A stretch of DNA of 64,000 nt from an uncultured Clostridium sp. (GTDB lineage Bacteria; Bacillota; Clostridia; TANB77; CAG-508): the NCBI GenBank assembly GCA_946495905.1, contig CAMMEP010000001.1, forward strand, positions 16,912-80,911, given 5' to 3'. Below, piece after piece: positions 1 to 7,636 of the stretch (within the stretch, counting starts at the first letter, position 1; each line of letters begins with the position of its first letter). The position numbers and the translations under genes are program-made. The notes under the pieces were generated by a model, which had not been told where the DNA came from, searched no databases, and saw only the letters and a list, made by a program, of their open reading frames with translations.

Positions 1-2
1 CA

Positions 3-206
3 ATTTTTGGAGCTACAGATGATATTCAACCAAATAAACATTATATTACGATTCAAATAATTGCTAATAAATTTAGTGGAGAATTAAAAAATATGGAACC
101 AACAAAACACAGTGAATGGAAATGGTTTGATTTAAATAATTTACCACAAAATTTATATACTCCAACTAGGGAATTTTTAGAAGAATATATAAAGAATAAT
201 AAATAA
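3..206 (+). CDS. Nudix hydrolase, C-terminal fragment (truncated by window edge)
   Basis: An open frame enters from the left edge and gives 67 residues ending at TAA. It reads like the C-terminal half of a Nudix (MutT-like) hydrolase: a beta-strand stretch followed by EWKWFDLNNLP and PTREFLEEY, the usual closing strand and helix of nucleotide-sanitising Nudix enzymes. The Nudix box itself lies outside the window, so substrate and completeness cannot be judged. A second Nudix gene starts 20 bp downstream on the same strand, so the two are probably co-transcribed. Confidence 0.6.
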   Translation: MFGATDDIQPNKHYITIQIIANKFSGELKNMEPTKHSEWKWFDLNNLPQNLYTPTREFLEEYIKNNK

Positions 207-225
207 AATGTAAAGGAAGAATGAA

Positions 226-636
226 ATGAAAAAGTTAAATGTAATTTTAGTATATAACAAAGAGGAAGATAAAATACTTATGTGCAAAAGAGAAAAAGAA
301 CCATACAAAGGAAAATTCAATTTAGTTGGTGGAAAAGTAGAACAAAATGAAGATGAATTACATGCAGCATATAGAGAGCTACAAGACGAAACAGGAATTA
401 CAAATAAAGATATTATTTTAACAAATATTATGAATTTTGAATATAAAATGTCTGATATGGAATTAGAAGTTTATGCAGGAAAATTAAATAAAGATGTGAA
501 TTTAGTAGAAGAAGTAAACAAATTGTATTGGATGGATAGAAAAGAAAATTTTTTTGATATGAACAAGTTTGCAGGAGAAGGCAATATCGGGCATATGCTA
601 GAACAAGCAGAAATATATAAAGATAAGTTGTTTTAG
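226..636 (+). CDS. Nudix hydrolase
   Basis: 136 residues. The Nudix box is at about residues 36-58: G-x5-E-x7-REL-x-DE-x-GI, with Asp replacing the first Glu of the REUXEE core, a tolerated change. Nudix enzymes cleave nucleoside diphosphates linked to another group, using divalent metals bound by the box glutamates. The N-terminal start (MKKLNVILVYN...) and KREKEPYKGKFNLVGGK are typical of 8-oxo-dGTP or NTP pyrophosphatase-like members, but the substrate cannot be read from sequence. An AAGGAAGAA ribosome binding site precedes the ATG. It follows another Nudix gene by 20 bp. Confidence 0.8.
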   Translation: MKKLNVILVYNKEEDKILMCKREKEPYKGKFNLVGGKVEQNEDELHAAYRELQDETGITNKDIILTNIMNFEYKMSDMELEVYAGKLNKDVNLVEEVNKLYWMDRKENFFDMNKFAGEGNIGHMLEQAEIYKDKLF

Positions 637-673
637 GGAGAAAAACTATGAAAAAAAATTCACGTGATTTATA

Positions 674-1126
674 TTGACAAAAAAGAACAAATGTTTTATA
701 CTATTAAATAGTAAACCAAACTGTGAAAGGAAATATAGTGTGCAAATTGTCGGTAAAATAAATGTGAATCAATTAGGTGAATATGCTGAAAAATTAATAA
801 CAGATGAAGTTATTTTAACTGAAGAAAGACTATATCAACATATACTTATCTATCATAAACGTGAATATGAAGAACTAAAAGCACATATAAAGGAAATTAT
901 AGAAAAACCAGATTATATTATTAAAGATAACAGACATAATGATACTATGATTTATTTAAAAGAGATAAAAGAAATAAATAAAAAAGGTAGAGTTGTTATA
1001 AAATTAGCATTAGGAATAGATAAAGAACATAATAAAAATTCTATTATAACAATGATGAAGTTAAACGAAAGAACGTGGAAACAAACAGTTAGAAATAGAG
1101 GAAAAATTATCTGGAAAAAAATATAA
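674..1126 (+). CDS. PBECR-type nuclease-fold protein, 5' end apparently decayed
   Basis: The C-terminal ~110 residues (ILTEERLYQHILIYHKREYEE ... PDYIIKDNRHNDTMIYLK ... NSIITMMKLNERTW) match the pattern of the phage/mobile-element PBECR (barnase-EndoU-colicin-like) nuclease-fold domains, with the conserved H, PDYI-D and NSIIT segments. The only in-frame start is TTG at 674, without a good ribosome binding site. A well-placed ATG with an AGGGAG site lies at 648 in another frame. Pieces of a plausible N-terminus (IHVIYIDKKEQMFYTIK, then IVNQTVKGNIVCKLSV) occur in the other two frames between 659 and 775, so several small indels seem to have broken the 5' part. The family call is from memory of motifs. 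Confidence 0.5.
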   Translation: MTKKNKCFILLNSKPNCERKYSVQIVGKINVNQLGEYAEKLITDEVILTEERLYQHILIYHKREYEELKAHIKEIIEKPDYIIKDNRHNDTMIYLKEIKEINKKGRVVIKLALGIDKEHNKNSIITMMKLNERTWKQTVRNRGKIIWKKI

Positions 1127-1131
1127 AAAGC

Positions 1132-1160
1132 TAGACAAAAATGAATAAATATAGTATAAT
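1132..1160 (+). promoter_or_regulatory. Sigma-A-type promoter of the 1167-1306 RNA
   Basis: TAGACA (1132-1137), a 17-bp spacer and TATAAT (1155-1160) predict transcription from about 1167. It lies directly behind the PBECR-like gene and drives the structured RNA and its terminator. Confidence 0.6.
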
Positions 1161-1166
1161 TAGAGT

Positions 1167-1306
1167 ACAATAAAGGTAGGTTATTTGAGGTGGACAAAAG
1201 TGCCATCCACACACCTGAATGGTCAAAAGAGATGCAGGATTTGGCACACCTGCCAAATAACCAAACAAGAAAGAGGCTATGTGAAAACATAGTCTCATAT
1301 TTTTTT
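1167..1306 (+). ncRNA. Unassigned structured RNA upstream of the cadmium operon
   Basis: A promoter before it and a strong terminator after it bound a transcript of about 140 nt. Closing stem: GGTTATTTGAGGTG (1179-1192) pairs with CACCTGCCAAATAACC (1247-1262) through a 2-nt bulge. Inside are hairpins GTGGA/TCCAC (around 1190-1210) and CCTG/CAGG (1214-1238). An alternative hairpin TTTGGC/GCCAAA (1240-1257) would compete with the closing stem, which is riboswitch-like behaviour. Two related half-units, GGACAAAAGTG and GGTCAAAAGAG, each run on to CACACCTG. I do not recognise it as NiCo, T-box, SAM, fluoride or c-di-GMP classes. It could be a metal-sensing leader with read-through into cadC-cadA, or an independent small RNA. 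Confidence 0.5.
1273..1306 (+). terminator. Rho-independent terminator
   Basis: A 10-bp stem GAGGCTATGT / ACATAGTCTC (one G-U pair) closed by a GAAA tetraloop and followed by ATATTTTTTT. It ends the upstream RNA just before the cadC promoter. Confidence 0.85.
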
Positions 1307-1315
1307 AAAAAACTA

Positions 1316-1371
1316 TTGACAATTGAACAAACATTCAACTATAATATACTAAAGTTGAACAAATACTCAAC
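1316..1371 (+). promoter_or_regulatory. cadC-cadA promoter with CadC-type operators
   Basis: TTGACA (1316-1321), 18-bp spacer, TATAAT (1340-1345). The spacer holds the inverted repeat TTGAACAAACATTCAA (1323-1338). A second related dyad, GTTGAACAAATACTCAAC (1354-1371), lies just downstream. ArsR/SmtB-family repressors such as CadC bind such AT-rich dyads overlapping the promoter and release when Cd, Pb or Zn binds. That these dyads are the operators is inferred from position and symmetry. Confidence 0.65.
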
Positions 1372-1408
1372 TAAAAATATAAATAAATCTAAAAGGAGGA
1401 AAGTGCAG

Positions 1409-1771
1409 ATGTCAAAAAATGAATTTATATGTGACTGCAATATAATCCATGAAGATGTAGTAAATAGAACACTAGCAAAAATGCCAGAGCAAGATGTATT
1501 TAATAAATTAGCAGAATTTTTTAAAATTATTGGTGATACTACAAGAACAAAAATTTTATTTGCATTAGATGAAAATGAAATGTGTGTATGCGATATAGCA
1601 AATGTATTAGGAATGAGTAAATCATCTATTTCACATCAATTAGGAACATTAAGAAGAATGGGTATTGTAAAATGTAGAAGAGATGGAAAAGAAGTGTATT
1701 ATATGCTTGATGATGAACATGTAAAACAAGTATTTGAAGTGGGTATTGAGCATATTGAACATAGAAAATAA
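1409..1771 (+). CDS. cadC: ArsR/SmtB-family metal-responsive repressor, CadC type
   Basis: 120 residues from the ATG at 1409, which has AGGAGG at 1394-1399. In-frame codons further upstream run through the structured RNA and terminator and are not credible. A winged helix covers about residues 30-110, with a recognition helix around SKSSISHQLGTLRRMG. Likely thiolate ligands for Cd/Pb/Zn are C8 and C10 near the N-terminus and C59/C61 in the CVCD motif, the arrangement of CadC. It should repress its own promoter and the P-type ATPase that begins 26 bp downstream, derepressing when heavy metal enters the cell. CmtR-like sensors are a less likely alternative. Confidence 0.88.
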   Translation: MSKNEFICDCNIIHEDVVNRTLAKMPEQDVFNKLAEFFKIIGDTTRTKILFALDENEMCVCDIANVLGMSKSSISHQLGTLRRMGIVKCRRDGKEVYYMLDDEHVKQVFEVGIEHIEHRK

Positions 1772-1796
1772 AGGATTAGAAAGGAATTCAAATTTT

Positions 1797-3638
1797 ATGA
1801 AAAAAGATGGAATTAAAATAATAATTGCTTTTGTACTATTCTTATTTGCAATGCTTGTAAAATTTCAAAATGTATGGATAAATAATGGAATCTTTATTGT
1901 CAGTTATCTTATTGTAGGATTTGAAATTTTAAGAAAAGCGGTAAAGAATATTTTTAAAGGTAAAGTTTTTGATGAGAACTTTTTAATGGCAATAGCAACT
2001 TTAGGAGCATTTGCAATTGGCGAATTTCCAGAGGCAGTAGCTGTAATGCTATTCTATCAAGTAGGAGAACTATTCCAAGACTATGCAGTAGATAAATCTA
2101 GAAAATCTATTGCTAGTTTAATGGATATTAGACCAGACTACGCTAATGTTGTTAGAGATGGAAAAGAAGAAAAAGTTAGTCCAGAAGAAGTAAAAATAGG
2201 CGAAACTATTCTTGTAAAGCCTGGCGAAAAGATACCATTAGATGGACTTGTGATAGAGGGAAAAACTACATTAGATACAAAGGCCTTAACAGGAGAATCA
2301 GTACCAAGAGAAGTAGTAGAAGGAGAACAAATACTTAGTGGATGCATTAACTTAAATGGTGTTATTAAGGTAGAAGTGTCAAAAGAATTTGGAGAATCAA
2401 CAGTAAGCAAAATATTAGATTTAGTTGAAAATGCAAGTAGTAAAAAAGCAAAATCAGAAAACTTTATTACGAAATTTGCTGCATACTATACACCAATTGT
2501 AGTGATTATTGCAATAATACTTGCCATTGTGCCACCACTAATCATGGAAGGAGCCAATTTCCAAGACTGGCTATATAGAGCATTATCATTCTTAGTGGTA
2601 TCTTGTCCATGTGCATTAGTAATATCAATACCTTTAAGTTTCTTTGGAGGTATTGGTGGAGCTTCTAAAATGGGAGTACTTGTAAAAGGTAGTAATTATT
2701 TAGAAGCACTATCAAATGCAGAAATAATGGTGTTTGATAAAACTGGTACTTTAACAGAAGGAGTGTTTGAAGTACAAAATGTTGAACCAATTGGAATTAG
2801 TAAAGAGGAGTTATTAAAAGTAGCAGCATATGCAGAATATTATTCTAATCATCCAATTTCAAAATCCATAAAAAAGGCATATAACAAAGAAATTGATGAA
2901 AAAGAAATTATAGATTCACAAGAAATTTCTGGAAAGGGAATTGAAGCAAAAATAGGCAATCAAGATGTACTTGCAGGAAATGAAAAATTGATGAATGAAA
3001 AAGGCATTGAATATGAAAAATGTACGCATATTGGAAGCGTTGTATATGTTGCAGTAGATGGAAAATATGTTGGGCATATTGTAATTTCAGATAAAATAAA
3101 AGAAGATGCAAAAAGAACAATAGATGAATTAAAGAAAAACAACATTAAGCAAACGGTAATGCTTACAGGAGATAGAAAAAATATAGGAGAAGCTGTTGCT
3201 AAAGAAATAGGAATAGATAAAGTATATACAGAATTGTTGCCAGACGGAAAGGTAGAAAAAGTAGAAGAATTACTAAAAACAAAATCACAAAAAGGAAAAT
3301 TAGCATTTGTTGGAGATGGAATTAATGATGCACCAGTACTTGCTATGGCAGATATCGGAATTGCAATGGGAGGAATTGGAGCAGACAGCGCTATAGAAGC
3401 AGCTGATATAGTAATTATGACAGACCAACCTTCAAAAATAATAAGTGCAATGAAATTATCAAAAAAGACAATGCGAATAGTAAAAGAGAACATTATATTT
3501 GCAATAGCAGTTAAAGTTTTAGTCTTGATATTAACTGCATTTGGCTTATCTAGCATGTGGCAAGCTGTATTTGCAGATGTAGGAGTTTCTATTATTGCTA
3601 TACTTAATGCACTAAGAGCCTTGAGAGTAAAGAATTGA
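1797..3638 (+). CDS. cadA: Heavy-metal-translocating P-type ATPase (Cd/Zn/Pb exporter)
   Basis: 613 residues, shorter than classical CadA (about 700) because no N-terminal CxxC metal-binding domain is present. P1B-type features: membrane helices, VGELFQDYAVDKSRKSI typical of CadA/ZntA, the actuator TGES, the transmembrane CPC motif (residues 270-272), phosphorylation site DKTGT (Asp314) and the hinge GDGINDAP (around 506-513). It exports divalent soft metals using ATP. Start chosen at 1797, with GAAAGG upstream; an earlier in-frame ATG overlaps cadC out of frame with no site. It forms an operon with the CadC regulator. Confidence 0.92.
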   Translation: MKKDGIKIIIAFVLFLFAMLVKFQNVWINNGIFIVSYLIVGFEILRKAVKNIFKGKVFDENFLMAIATLGAFAIGEFPEAVAVMLFYQVGELFQDYAVDKSRKSIASLMDIRPDYANVVRDGKEEKVSPEEVKIGETILVKPGEKIPLDGLVIEGKTTLDTKALTGESVPREVVEGEQILSGCINLNGVIKVEVSKEFGESTVSKILDLVENASSKKAKSENFITKFAAYYTPIVVIIAIILAIVPPLIMEGANFQDWLYRALSFLVVSCPCALVISIPLSFFGGIGGASKMGVLVKGSNYLEALSNAEIMVFDKTGTLTEGVFEVQNVEPIGISKEELLKVAAYAEYYSNHPISKSIKKAYNKEIDEKEIIDSQEISGKGIEAKIGNQDVLAGNEKLMNEKGIEYEKCTHIGSVVYVAVDGKYVGHIVISDKIKEDAKRTIDELKKNNIKQTVMLTGDRKNIGEAVAKEIGIDKVYTELLPDGKVEKVEELLKTKSQKGKLAFVGDGINDAPVLAMADIGIAMGGIGADSAIEAADIVIMTDQPSKIISAMKLSKKTMRIVKENIIFAIAVKVLVLILTAFGLSSMWQAVFADVGVSIIAILNALRALRVKN

Positions 3639-3689
3639 TTTTTAAGAACACTCTTAGAAGTTCAAGTTCTTGAAATTTGAGACACTCAT

Positions 3690-3735
3690 AAAAATAAAAA
3701 TTACTTCTTAAAAATATGGAGTAATTTTTATTTTT
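3690..3735. terminator. Bidirectional-looking terminator after cadA
   Basis: AAAAATAAAAATTAC (3690-3704) is perfectly complementary to GTAATTTTTATTTTT (3721-3735); the right arm itself supplies the U tract. Confidence 0.7.
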
Positions 3736-3780
3736 GTGATATAGTATGAATATAATTTTAATTCAAAGGAGGAATTTTGT

Positions 3781-4353
3781 ATGAAAAAAGATTTAGGAGT
3801 AAAACCATTTTTATTTCCAATGCCAGTTTTAATGATAGCAACATATGGAGACAATGATAAAGTAGATGTTATGAACATGGCATGGGGAGGAATTTGTGAT
3901 AATAATAAAGTAGCATTAAATATAACAGAAACACATAAAACAGCAGAAAATATAAAGAAAAGAGGAGCATTTACAATAAGCGTAGCAGATGTAGCTCATT
4001 TAGAAGAATCAGACTTTTTTGGAACAGCTTCTGGCAACACAATGGAAGACAAGTTTGAAAGAACAAATATGCATGCTACTAAGAGTACAAGAGTAGATGC
4101 ACCAGTAATTGAGGAATATCCTATTACATTAGAATGCAAAGTAGCCAAAATCCAAAATGATGAATTTGGTTTTAGAGTTATTGGCGAAATTGAAAATGTT
4201 TTAGCAGATGAAAATGTGCTAGATGAAAATGGAAAAGTAGACCCTACCAAATTAAATGCATTTGTATTTGACCAATTCCAAAATGGATATTATAAAATAG
4301 GAGAAAAAGTTGGTCAAGCTTGGAGTAGTGGAATGAAGTATATGAACAAGTAG
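3781..4353 (+). CDS. Flavin reductase family protein (FMN-binding split barrel)
   Basis: 190 residues, the usual length for DIM6/NTAB-type flavoproteins. MPVLMIATYGDND-VDVMNMAWGGICDNN followed by VALNITETHKTAENI and GAFTISVADVAH matches the FMN-binding split-barrel core. Such proteins bind FMN and reduce it or use it for electron transfer to unknown partners; in anaerobes they are often linked to flavodoxin or flavodiiron systems. AGGAGG lies 8 bp before the ATG. It is monocistronic, with terminators on both sides. Confidence 0.85.
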   Translation: MKKDLGVKPFLFPMPVLMIATYGDNDKVDVMNMAWGGICDNNKVALNITETHKTAENIKKRGAFTISVADVAHLEESDFFGTASGNTMEDKFERTNMHATKSTRVDAPVIEEYPITLECKVAKIQNDEFGFRVIGEIENVLADENVLDENGKVDPTKLNAFVFDQFQNGYYKIGEKVGQAWSSGMKYMNK

Positions 4354-4373
4354 GTAGAAATCATAATATAAAG

Positions 4374-4407
4374 TAGGCTTTGAATTCAATTTTCATAGCC
4401 TATTTTT
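4374..4407 (+). terminator. Terminator after flavin reductase gene
   Basis: TAGGCT (4374-4379) pairs with AGCCTA (4397-4402), followed by TTTTT. Confidence 0.65.
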
Positions 4408-4431
4408 AATCTAAAAAAATAAATAAGGATA

Positions 4432-4462
4432 TTGACTTAAAGTGAACTTTAAGTGATATATA
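4432..4462 (+). promoter_or_regulatory. MerR-family-type promoter with 19-bp spacer
   Basis: TTGACT (4432-4437), exactly 19 bp, then TATATA (4457-4462). The spacer carries the perfect dyad ACTTAAAGT-GA-ACTTTAAGT (4435-4454). Over-long spacers with a centred dyad are the hallmark of MerR-type activation by DNA distortion. The same geometry and half-sites occur at 8008-8038. No MerR gene is in the window. Confidence 0.7.
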
Positions 4463-4525
4463 TAAAATAATGTTCATTAGACAATTTTTCTTAAAATAAT
4501 TATAAAAATAGAAAGGATGATTTGT

Positions 4526-5410
4526 ATGGAAAAATCAAAAGTATATTTTACAAAAGAAATAACACCGGAAAGTGTTGTAAAAATGTATGAGACATTAGGA
4601 ATTAATTTGCCTGGAAAAGTAGCAATTAAATTACACTCAGGAGAACAAGGAAATCAAAATTATCTTAGACCAGAATTTGTAAAACCAATTGTAGAAAAAC
4701 TAAATAGTACAGTAGTAGAATGTAATGCAGCATATGATGGAGCTAGAAATACAACAGAAAAACATAAAAAATTAATAGATGAACATCATTGGACAAAATA
4801 CTTTGATGTTGATATTATGGATGAAGAAGGTCCAGATGTAGAACTTGAAATTCCAAACGGGAAAATTTTAAAGCAAGATTTTGTAGGCAAGCATATAAAT
4901 AATTATGATTCTATGTTGGTATTATCACATTTCAAAGGACATCCAATGGGAGGATATGGTGGAGCATTAAAACAATTGTCAATTGGTGTAGCTTCATCTG
5001 AAGGAAAAGCTTGGATACACTCAGCTGGGAAGTCAAAAGACCAATATACAATATGGGGAGATTTACCAGAACAAGATAAATTCTTAGAATCAATGGCGGA
5101 TGCAGCTTCTAGTGTAGTAAAACACTTTAATGGCAATATTGCATTTATTAATGTAATGTGTAATCTTTCTGTTGATTGTGACTGCTGTGCAGTTGCAGAA
5201 GAACCATGCATGAAAGATATAGGAATATTAGCAAGTTTAGACCCAATTGCAATAGATCAAGCTTGCATAGATTTAGTATATAATTCAGAAGACCCAGGAA
5301 GAGACCACTTCGTAGAAAGAGTGGAAAGACAACATGGTATTCATACAATTGAAGCAGCTGCTGAGCTTGGATTCGGAACAAGAGAGTATGAATTGATAAA
5401 TATAGATTAA
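4526..5410 (+). CDS. DUF362 domain-containing protein
   Basis: 294 residues. The DUF362 pattern is clear: VAIKLHSGEQGNQNYLRPEFV, then LSHFKGHPMGGYGGALKQLSIGV and SVDCDCCAVAEEPCMKDIGILAS with clustered cysteines that may bind a metal or Fe-S centre, and LDPIAIDQACIDLV. Biochemical function of the family is not established. Two ATGs are possible; I chose 4526 because AAAGG sits about 9 bp upstream, whereas the ATG at 4517 abuts it. Transcription is probably controlled by the MerR-type promoter immediately upstream, whose leader resembles that of the cupin gene at 8070. Confidence 0.8.
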   Translation: MEKSKVYFTKEITPESVVKMYETLGINLPGKVAIKLHSGEQGNQNYLRPEFVKPIVEKLNSTVVECNAAYDGARNTTEKHKKLIDEHHWTKYFDVDIMDEEGPDVELEIPNGKILKQDFVGKHINNYDSMLVLSHFKGHPMGGYGGALKQLSIGVASSEGKAWIHSAGKSKDQYTIWGDLPEQDKFLESMADAASSVVKHFNGNIAFINVMCNLSVDCDCCAVAEEPCMKDIGILASLDPIAIDQACIDLVYNSEDPGRDHFVERVERQHGIHTIEAAAELGFGTREYELINID

Positions 5411-5420
5411 TTGTGCACCT

Positions 5421-5676
5421 GTTACTATATAATGGCTTAATTAAAAGATACTATAAAAGCCAGATAAGATGTATATTTCTCAAATTTTTAAGTCGCTTGT
5501 TGTCGAAACCATATAAGCACAATTTAAGAAAATATATTTTCTTAAATTGTGCTAGGTTTCTTCAATCGCACTCGCCTAAAAGGCTCGTTTGGTCGCTACG
5601 CGCTCCTACAAAAATTTTCTAAATATACATCTTATCTGGCTTTAAAGGACATACTAAATTAACTATTAAACAGTAA
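5421..5676. repeat. Palindromic element family A, copy 1
   Basis: A 256-bp fold-back element filling the gap between the DUF362 gene and larC. Perfect 21-bp arms (5458-5478 and 5621-5641) enclose a core shared with the copy at 23898: GTCGCTTGTTGTCGAAACC, an inner hairpin (CACAATTTAAG...CTTAAATTGTG), TAGGTTTCTTCAATCGCACT and GGTCGCTACGCGCTCCTA. Arms and inner hairpin differ from the other copy by compensating changes. The outer ends GTTACTATATAATGG and AACTATTAAACAGTAA form an imperfect terminal inverted repeat. No obvious target duplication. The open frames inside it are not credible genes. Confidence 0.75.
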
Positions 5677-5703
5677 TGAACAAGTGTGATTAATGGAGGT
5701 ATT

Positions 5704-6885
5704 ATGAAAACATTGTATTTTGACTGCTCAAGTGGAATTAGCGGAAATATGACACTAGGAGCTTTACTAGAGATTGTTGGAGATAATAATTATTTACTAG
5801 AAGAACTAAAAAAATTAAATGTAGATGGATATAGAATAGAAATATCAAATAAAGTTAAGAATGGAATAACAGGAAAATATGTTGATGTTATCTTGGAAGA
5901 TGATGAACATGAGCATCATCAGGAGCATGAACATCAGCATGCACATAGAAACTTGAATGATGTAAACGAAATAATAGATAACAGTTCAATCGATGATAAA
6001 AGTAAAGAATTAGCTAAAAGAATTTTCCTAAGAGTTGCAAAAGCAGAATCAAAAGTACATAATAAGCCATTAGAAGAAGTGCATTTTCATGAAATAGGAG
6101 CAATTGATTCAATTGTTGATATTCTTGGAACAGCTATACTAATAAACAAAATAAATCCTGATAAAATAATGTCAAGCATTGTAAATGATGGATATGGCTT
6201 TATAGAATGTGCACATGGAACAATGTCAGTTCCAGTACCTGCAACTAGTGAAATTTTTGCTTCTTCCAATGTGAAGTTTAGACAAATTGATGTTGATACA
6301 GAACTTGTAACTCCTACTGGTGCAGCAATTATAGCAGAACTTGCAGAAGAATTCACTACACTTCCAGCAATGGTTACAGAAAAAATAGGTTGGGGAGCAG
6401 GCTATAAAGACTTAAAAATACCGAACATTTTAAAAGTATATTACGGAGAAATGGAGCAACAAAGTGAAAATTTTGTGGTAATGGAAACTAATGTGGATGA
6501 TTGCAGTGGTGAAGTTCTAGCATATACATCAGAAAAATTATTTGAAAATGGTGCTTTAGATGTATTTTATACTCCAATATTTATGAAAAAAGGTAGACCT
6601 GCATATAGATTATCTGTGGCATGTAGAAAAGAAGATATGTTTAAATTACAGAATATTATGTTCAAAGAAACCACAACAATTGGAATTAGATATAGATTTG
6701 AATCAAGGACAGAACTAGGAAGAGAAATGGTTGAAATTGATACAAAGTATGGAAAACTAAAAGCTAAAAAAGTAACTAATGATGGAGAAACCTATGTATA
6801 TCCAGAATATGAAAGTTTAAAAGAAATTGCAAAAAAAAGTAATATCCCTTTGAAAGAATTATATAAATTAGAAGAGCTAAAATAG
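5704..6885 (+). CDS. larC: LarC, nickel insertion protein for the lactate-racemase nickel-pincer cofactor
   Basis: 393 residues in one continuous frame; in some species larC is split by a programmed frameshift, but not here. N-terminus MKTLYFDCSSGISGNMTLGALLE and the segments VHFHEIGAIDSIVDILG, GTMSVPVPATSEI, ELVTPTGAAI and METNVDDCSGEVLAYT are LarC signatures. A His-rich segment (about residues 69-82) is a likely nickel-binding or storage loop. LarC is a CTP-dependent cyclometallase that inserts Ni into the pyridinium bis-thiocarboxylate pincer. Start at 5704 follows GGAGG; an upstream in-frame ATG covers that site. No larA, larB or larE is in the window. Confidence 0.9.
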   Translation: MKTLYFDCSSGISGNMTLGALLEIVGDNNYLLEELKKLNVDGYRIEISNKVKNGITGKYVDVILEDDEHEHHQEHEHQHAHRNLNDVNEIIDNSSIDDKSKELAKRIFLRVAKAESKVHNKPLEEVHFHEIGAIDSIVDILGTAILINKINPDKIMSSIVNDGYGFIECAHGTMSVPVPATSEIFASSNVKFRQIDVDTELVTPTGAAIIAELAEEFTTLPAMVTEKIGWGAGYKDLKIPNILKVYYGEMEQQSENFVVMETNVDDCSGEVLAYTSEKLFENGALDVFYTPIFMKKGRPAYRLSVACRKEDMFKLQNIMFKETTTIGIRYRFESRTELGREMVEIDTKYGKLKAKKVTNDGETYVYPEYESLKEIAKKSNIPLKELYKLEELK

Positions 6886-6896
6886 ACATTTGAATA

Positions 6897-6943
6897 AAAA
6901 AATAAAAGTACTTTACACAAAAGTGTAGAGTATTTTTATTTTT
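6897..6943. terminator. Terminator after larC
   Basis: Long hairpin: AAAATAAAAGTACTTTACAC pairs with GTGTAGAGTATTTTTATTTT around an AAAA loop, ending in a U tract. Confidence 0.75.
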
Positions 6944-6978
6944 TGTGATATAGTTAGTACATGTAAAAAGGAGGAGCT

Positions 6979-7611
6979 ATGAGTAAAAAATTAAATAATG
7001 ACTTAAAAGAATATATAGAAGCTGAGATATTTCCACAATATAATAAAAACGAAGCAGGACATGGAATAAATCACATAAAAACAGTAATAGATAGAAGTTT
7101 GAAATTCGCAAAAGATTATGATGTAGATATAAACATGGTTTATACGATAGCTGCATATCATGATATTGGTCATTATATAGATAGGAAAAGACATGAAATT
7201 ATATCAGCTGAAATTTTCATGAAAGATGAGAATATGATAAAATTTTTCAATGATGAAGAAATAAAAATAATAAAAGAAGCAATAGAAGACCACAGAGCAT
7301 CAAGTGACCATGAACCAAGGACTATTTATGGAAGAATAGTAAGTACAGCAGATAGAACTATTATTGATATTGATACTACGATAAGGAGATCATATTCTTA
7401 TGGTAAAAGAAATTATGTAGGAATATCAGAAGAAGAACAAATTGACAGAGTTTATAGTCATTTAAAAGAAAAATATGGCGAAAATGGATATGCAAAAGTG
7501 TATTTAAAAGATAAAGAATTTGAAGAAGCATTACAAAAATTAAGAAAAACTTTATCTAATAAGCAAGACTTTATGAATAGAGTGAAAAGAGTAGTAAGTA
7601 AGATGGAATAA
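6979..7611 (+). CDS. HD-domain phosphohydrolase
   Basis: 210 residues. HD-superfamily metal-binding pattern: H28/H32 (GHGINH), the HD doublet at 61-62 (YHDIGHYID), DHRAS near 105 and STADRTI near 120 supplying the last Asp. HD proteins hydrolyse phosphomonoesters or phosphodiesters of nucleotides; the substrate is not predictable here. GGAGGAGC precedes the ATG. csaA follows by 25 bp and is probably co-transcribed. It is one of three HD proteins in the first 16 kb. Confidence 0.82.
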   Translation: MSKKLNNDLKEYIEAEIFPQYNKNEAGHGINHIKTVIDRSLKFAKDYDVDINMVYTIAAYHDIGHYIDRKRHEIISAEIFMKDENMIKFFNDEEIKIIKEAIEDHRASSDHEPRTIYGRIVSTADRTIIDIDTTIRRSYSYGKRNYVGISEEEQIDRVYSHLKEKYGENGYAKVYLKDKEFEEALQKLRKTLSNKQDFMNRVKRVVSKME

Positions 7612-7636
7612 AGAAAATTAGAAAGGAAATAAGAAA

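Noticed and set aside
1190..1408. In-frame upstream extension of the CadC-type gene from a GTG
   Set aside because: It would read through the structured RNA, the terminator and the operator, adds residues with no place in the family, and an excellent AGGAGG-ATG start exists at 1409.
5500..5520. TTGTCGAAAC in family A cores as a Spo0A box
   Set aside because: It is part of a paired, repeated core and pairs with GGTTTC; a regulatory role is not suggested by position.
5413..5622. 69-codon open frame inside palindromic element A
   Set aside because: Lies wholly in the fold-back element, no ribosome binding site, and the frame is not kept in the second copy.
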